This document shows positions 63,092-64,000 of a DNA stretch of 64,000 nucleotides, one piece after another; position 1 is the stretch's first letter, and the number at the start of each line of letters is the position of its first letter. Below the pieces are notes generated by a model. The model made no database searches and was not told the DNA's origin. It saw only the letters and a program-made list of their open reading frames with translations. This DNA is from Shimia sp. CNT1-13L.2. GTDB taxonomy: Bacteria; Pseudomonadota; Alphaproteobacteria; Rhodobacterales; Rhodobacteraceae. A program made the translations under genes and the position numbers. The DNA is taken from assembly GCF_024331145.1 (NCBI RefSeq), contig NZ_JANDJO010000008.1:1-64000 (forward strand). The letters run 5' to 3'.

Positions 63092-63895
63092 TCAACCACT
63101 GACGACCAGCGCAGGTTGCTGCCCTGTGACACGTCGCACTTCAGAAACCGCGCGCGCCAAAGCCGGGCCAACTTCGTCGTGAATACGTGAATCCGTCAAC
63201 AGGCTGGACGTCGAACTTGCGAGGAAGGCGACTGGCTCTCCCAAGTCGCTCGGTCGGTAGGGCACCGCCACTGCGTTGATCGTCTCCGAAAACCTCTCGA
63301 CGCCCCGCACCTGTGTGAACCCGCTGGCCAACAACTCGTCCCGCGCTTGCAGACGAATACGACCAAGCTCCTGCGCAACGGCCTCATCGTCCTGCGCAAA
63401 CCCTTCCACAAGCGTGTCGAACTCGCCATCGTCCAGCGCCCCGAGAAAAGCCTTGCCGCTCGAAGAACTGGGCAGCGGCATCCGATACCCCACATCCAGC
63501 CAGATCGAAGGAGACTCCGCAGGCCGCCATGCCTTGGTCATCAACATCCGGCGATCATCCTTGATGCTGATCGCGGTCAGGGTGCCGGTCTCATCCGCAA
63601 GACGCTGCATCGTCGGCGAGGCAACCTCGACAAACGAGAAAGACGCCGCCGCGATATTGCCCAGGGCCAGCGCCGCTGGTCCCAGGCGATACTTGTCGTG
63701 CTTGCGCCCGTGCGTGAGATACCCGAGCGCGCAGAGAGTAAAGGTCAGCCGCGACACCGTAGGTTTGGGAATGCCCGTCCGTTCCGAGATTTCCAGGTTG
63801 CCAAGCCCGTCATCCGTCGGACGAAACGCGCGCAGGATGGTCAGACCCCTGGCAAGTGTATTGGCATATCTCCTGTCGGATGTGTCGCCTGCCAT
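63092..63895 (-). CDS. IclR family transcriptional regulator
   Basis: A 267-residue IclR-type regulator. Winged HTH at about residues 10-70 (LEISERTGIPKPTVSRLTFT), then an IclR effector domain with the conserved GKAFLGAL and AVPYRP regions. The ATG at 63895 is preferred over 63964. Its targets lie outside the window, upstream (to the right) by its orientation, and so are unknown. Confidence 0.85.
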   Translation of the reverse strand: MAGDTSDRRYANTLARGLTILRAFRPTDDGLGNLEISERTGIPKPTVSRLTFTLCALGYLTHGRKHDKYRLGPAALALGNIAAASFSFVEVASPTMQRLADETGTLTAISIKDDRRMLMTKAWRPAESPSIWLDVGYRMPLPSSSSGKAFLGALDDGEFDTLVEGFAQDDEAVAQELGRIRLQARDELLASGFTQVRGVERFSETINAVAVPYRPSDLGEPVAFLASSTSSLLTDSRIHDEVGPALARAVSEVRRVTGQQPALVVSG

Positions 63896-64000
63896 GTTTC
63901 CCCCTGTCGCGGCCCAATCACGCTTGGACGTGCCCAGACCTTGCTTCTTTGTTCCTTGATCCAAGACTTTACTGAACAGAGCTTGCCAGCACCAGAGAGA

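Noticed and set aside
1..64000. tRNA, rRNA or an integration site in a tRNA
   Set aside because: No cloverleaf-like sequence or conserved rRNA segment was noticed by eye; the element junctions do not end in a tRNA-like 3' sequence.

Overview
The window looks like chromosome of a marine alphaproteobacterium of the Roseobacter/Rhodobacteraceae type. The grounds are high GC in most genes, a TRAP transporter beside Entner-Doudoroff genes, paired FAD/GcvT-type dehydrogenases next to an MttB-family methyltransferase without pyrrolysine, a very large RTX protein, and a cobalt-type ECF transporter behind a cobalamin riboswitch. This assignment is inference from gene content; no rRNA or tRNA was seen.

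1-8.4 kb is an integrative element. A 170-bp sequence occurs at both ends in opposite orientation (1-168, running off the window start, and 8240-8409), with 93 bp identical. Between the copies lie a DUF805 membrane protein, a controller-type (C-protein-like) XRE regulator with a matching C-box operator, a compact operon of two tiny proteins, a DUF6538-type tyrosine recombinase and an overlapping 57-residue protein, and a signalling locus (large membrane histidine kinase, single-domain receiver, OmpR-type regulator, and a receiver-like protein lacking the phospho-acceptor aspartate). 8.4-9.7 kb holds two unrecognised small genes.

9.9-29.7 kb is nitrogen-compound catabolism in two minus-strand units. 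The unit at 9.9-16.5 kb, divergent from a LysR regulator, encodes a class III aminotransferase, an aldehyde dehydrogenase, a SelA-like PLP enzyme, a DUF4392 (D-glutamate cyclase-like) protein and a class V aminotransferase. The unit at 17.9-29.7 kb encodes a peptide/opine-type ABC transporter, an MttB-family methyltransferase and two 805-residue FAD/GcvT dehydrogenases. Methyl transfer and oxidative demethylation of an imported methylated amine is a reasonable reading, but the substrate is unknown.

31-41.9 kb is a sugar-acid operon read leftwards from a GntR-controlled promoter with two visible operators. It encodes a TRAP transporter (Q, M, P), hydroxyacid dehydrogenase, KDPG aldolase, RraA-like protein, yellow/MRJP-family periplasmic protein, KDG kinase, SDR, cupin, methylglyoxal synthase and glyceraldehyde-3-phosphate dehydrogenase. 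Together they would carry KDG to pyruvate and 1,3-bisphosphoglycerate.

42.2-48.7 kb is a TetR/BetI-like regulator divergent from a glycine-betaine-type ABC transporter (ProX, ProV, fused double ProW) and an amidase. 48.9-59.0 kb is a single 3,369-residue RTX protein built from repeating supermodules. 59.3-63.0 kb is a cobalamin riboswitch followed by a five-gene metal ECF transporter cluster (NikK-like, CbiM, NikL-like, CbiQ, CbiO). The window closes with an IclR regulator.
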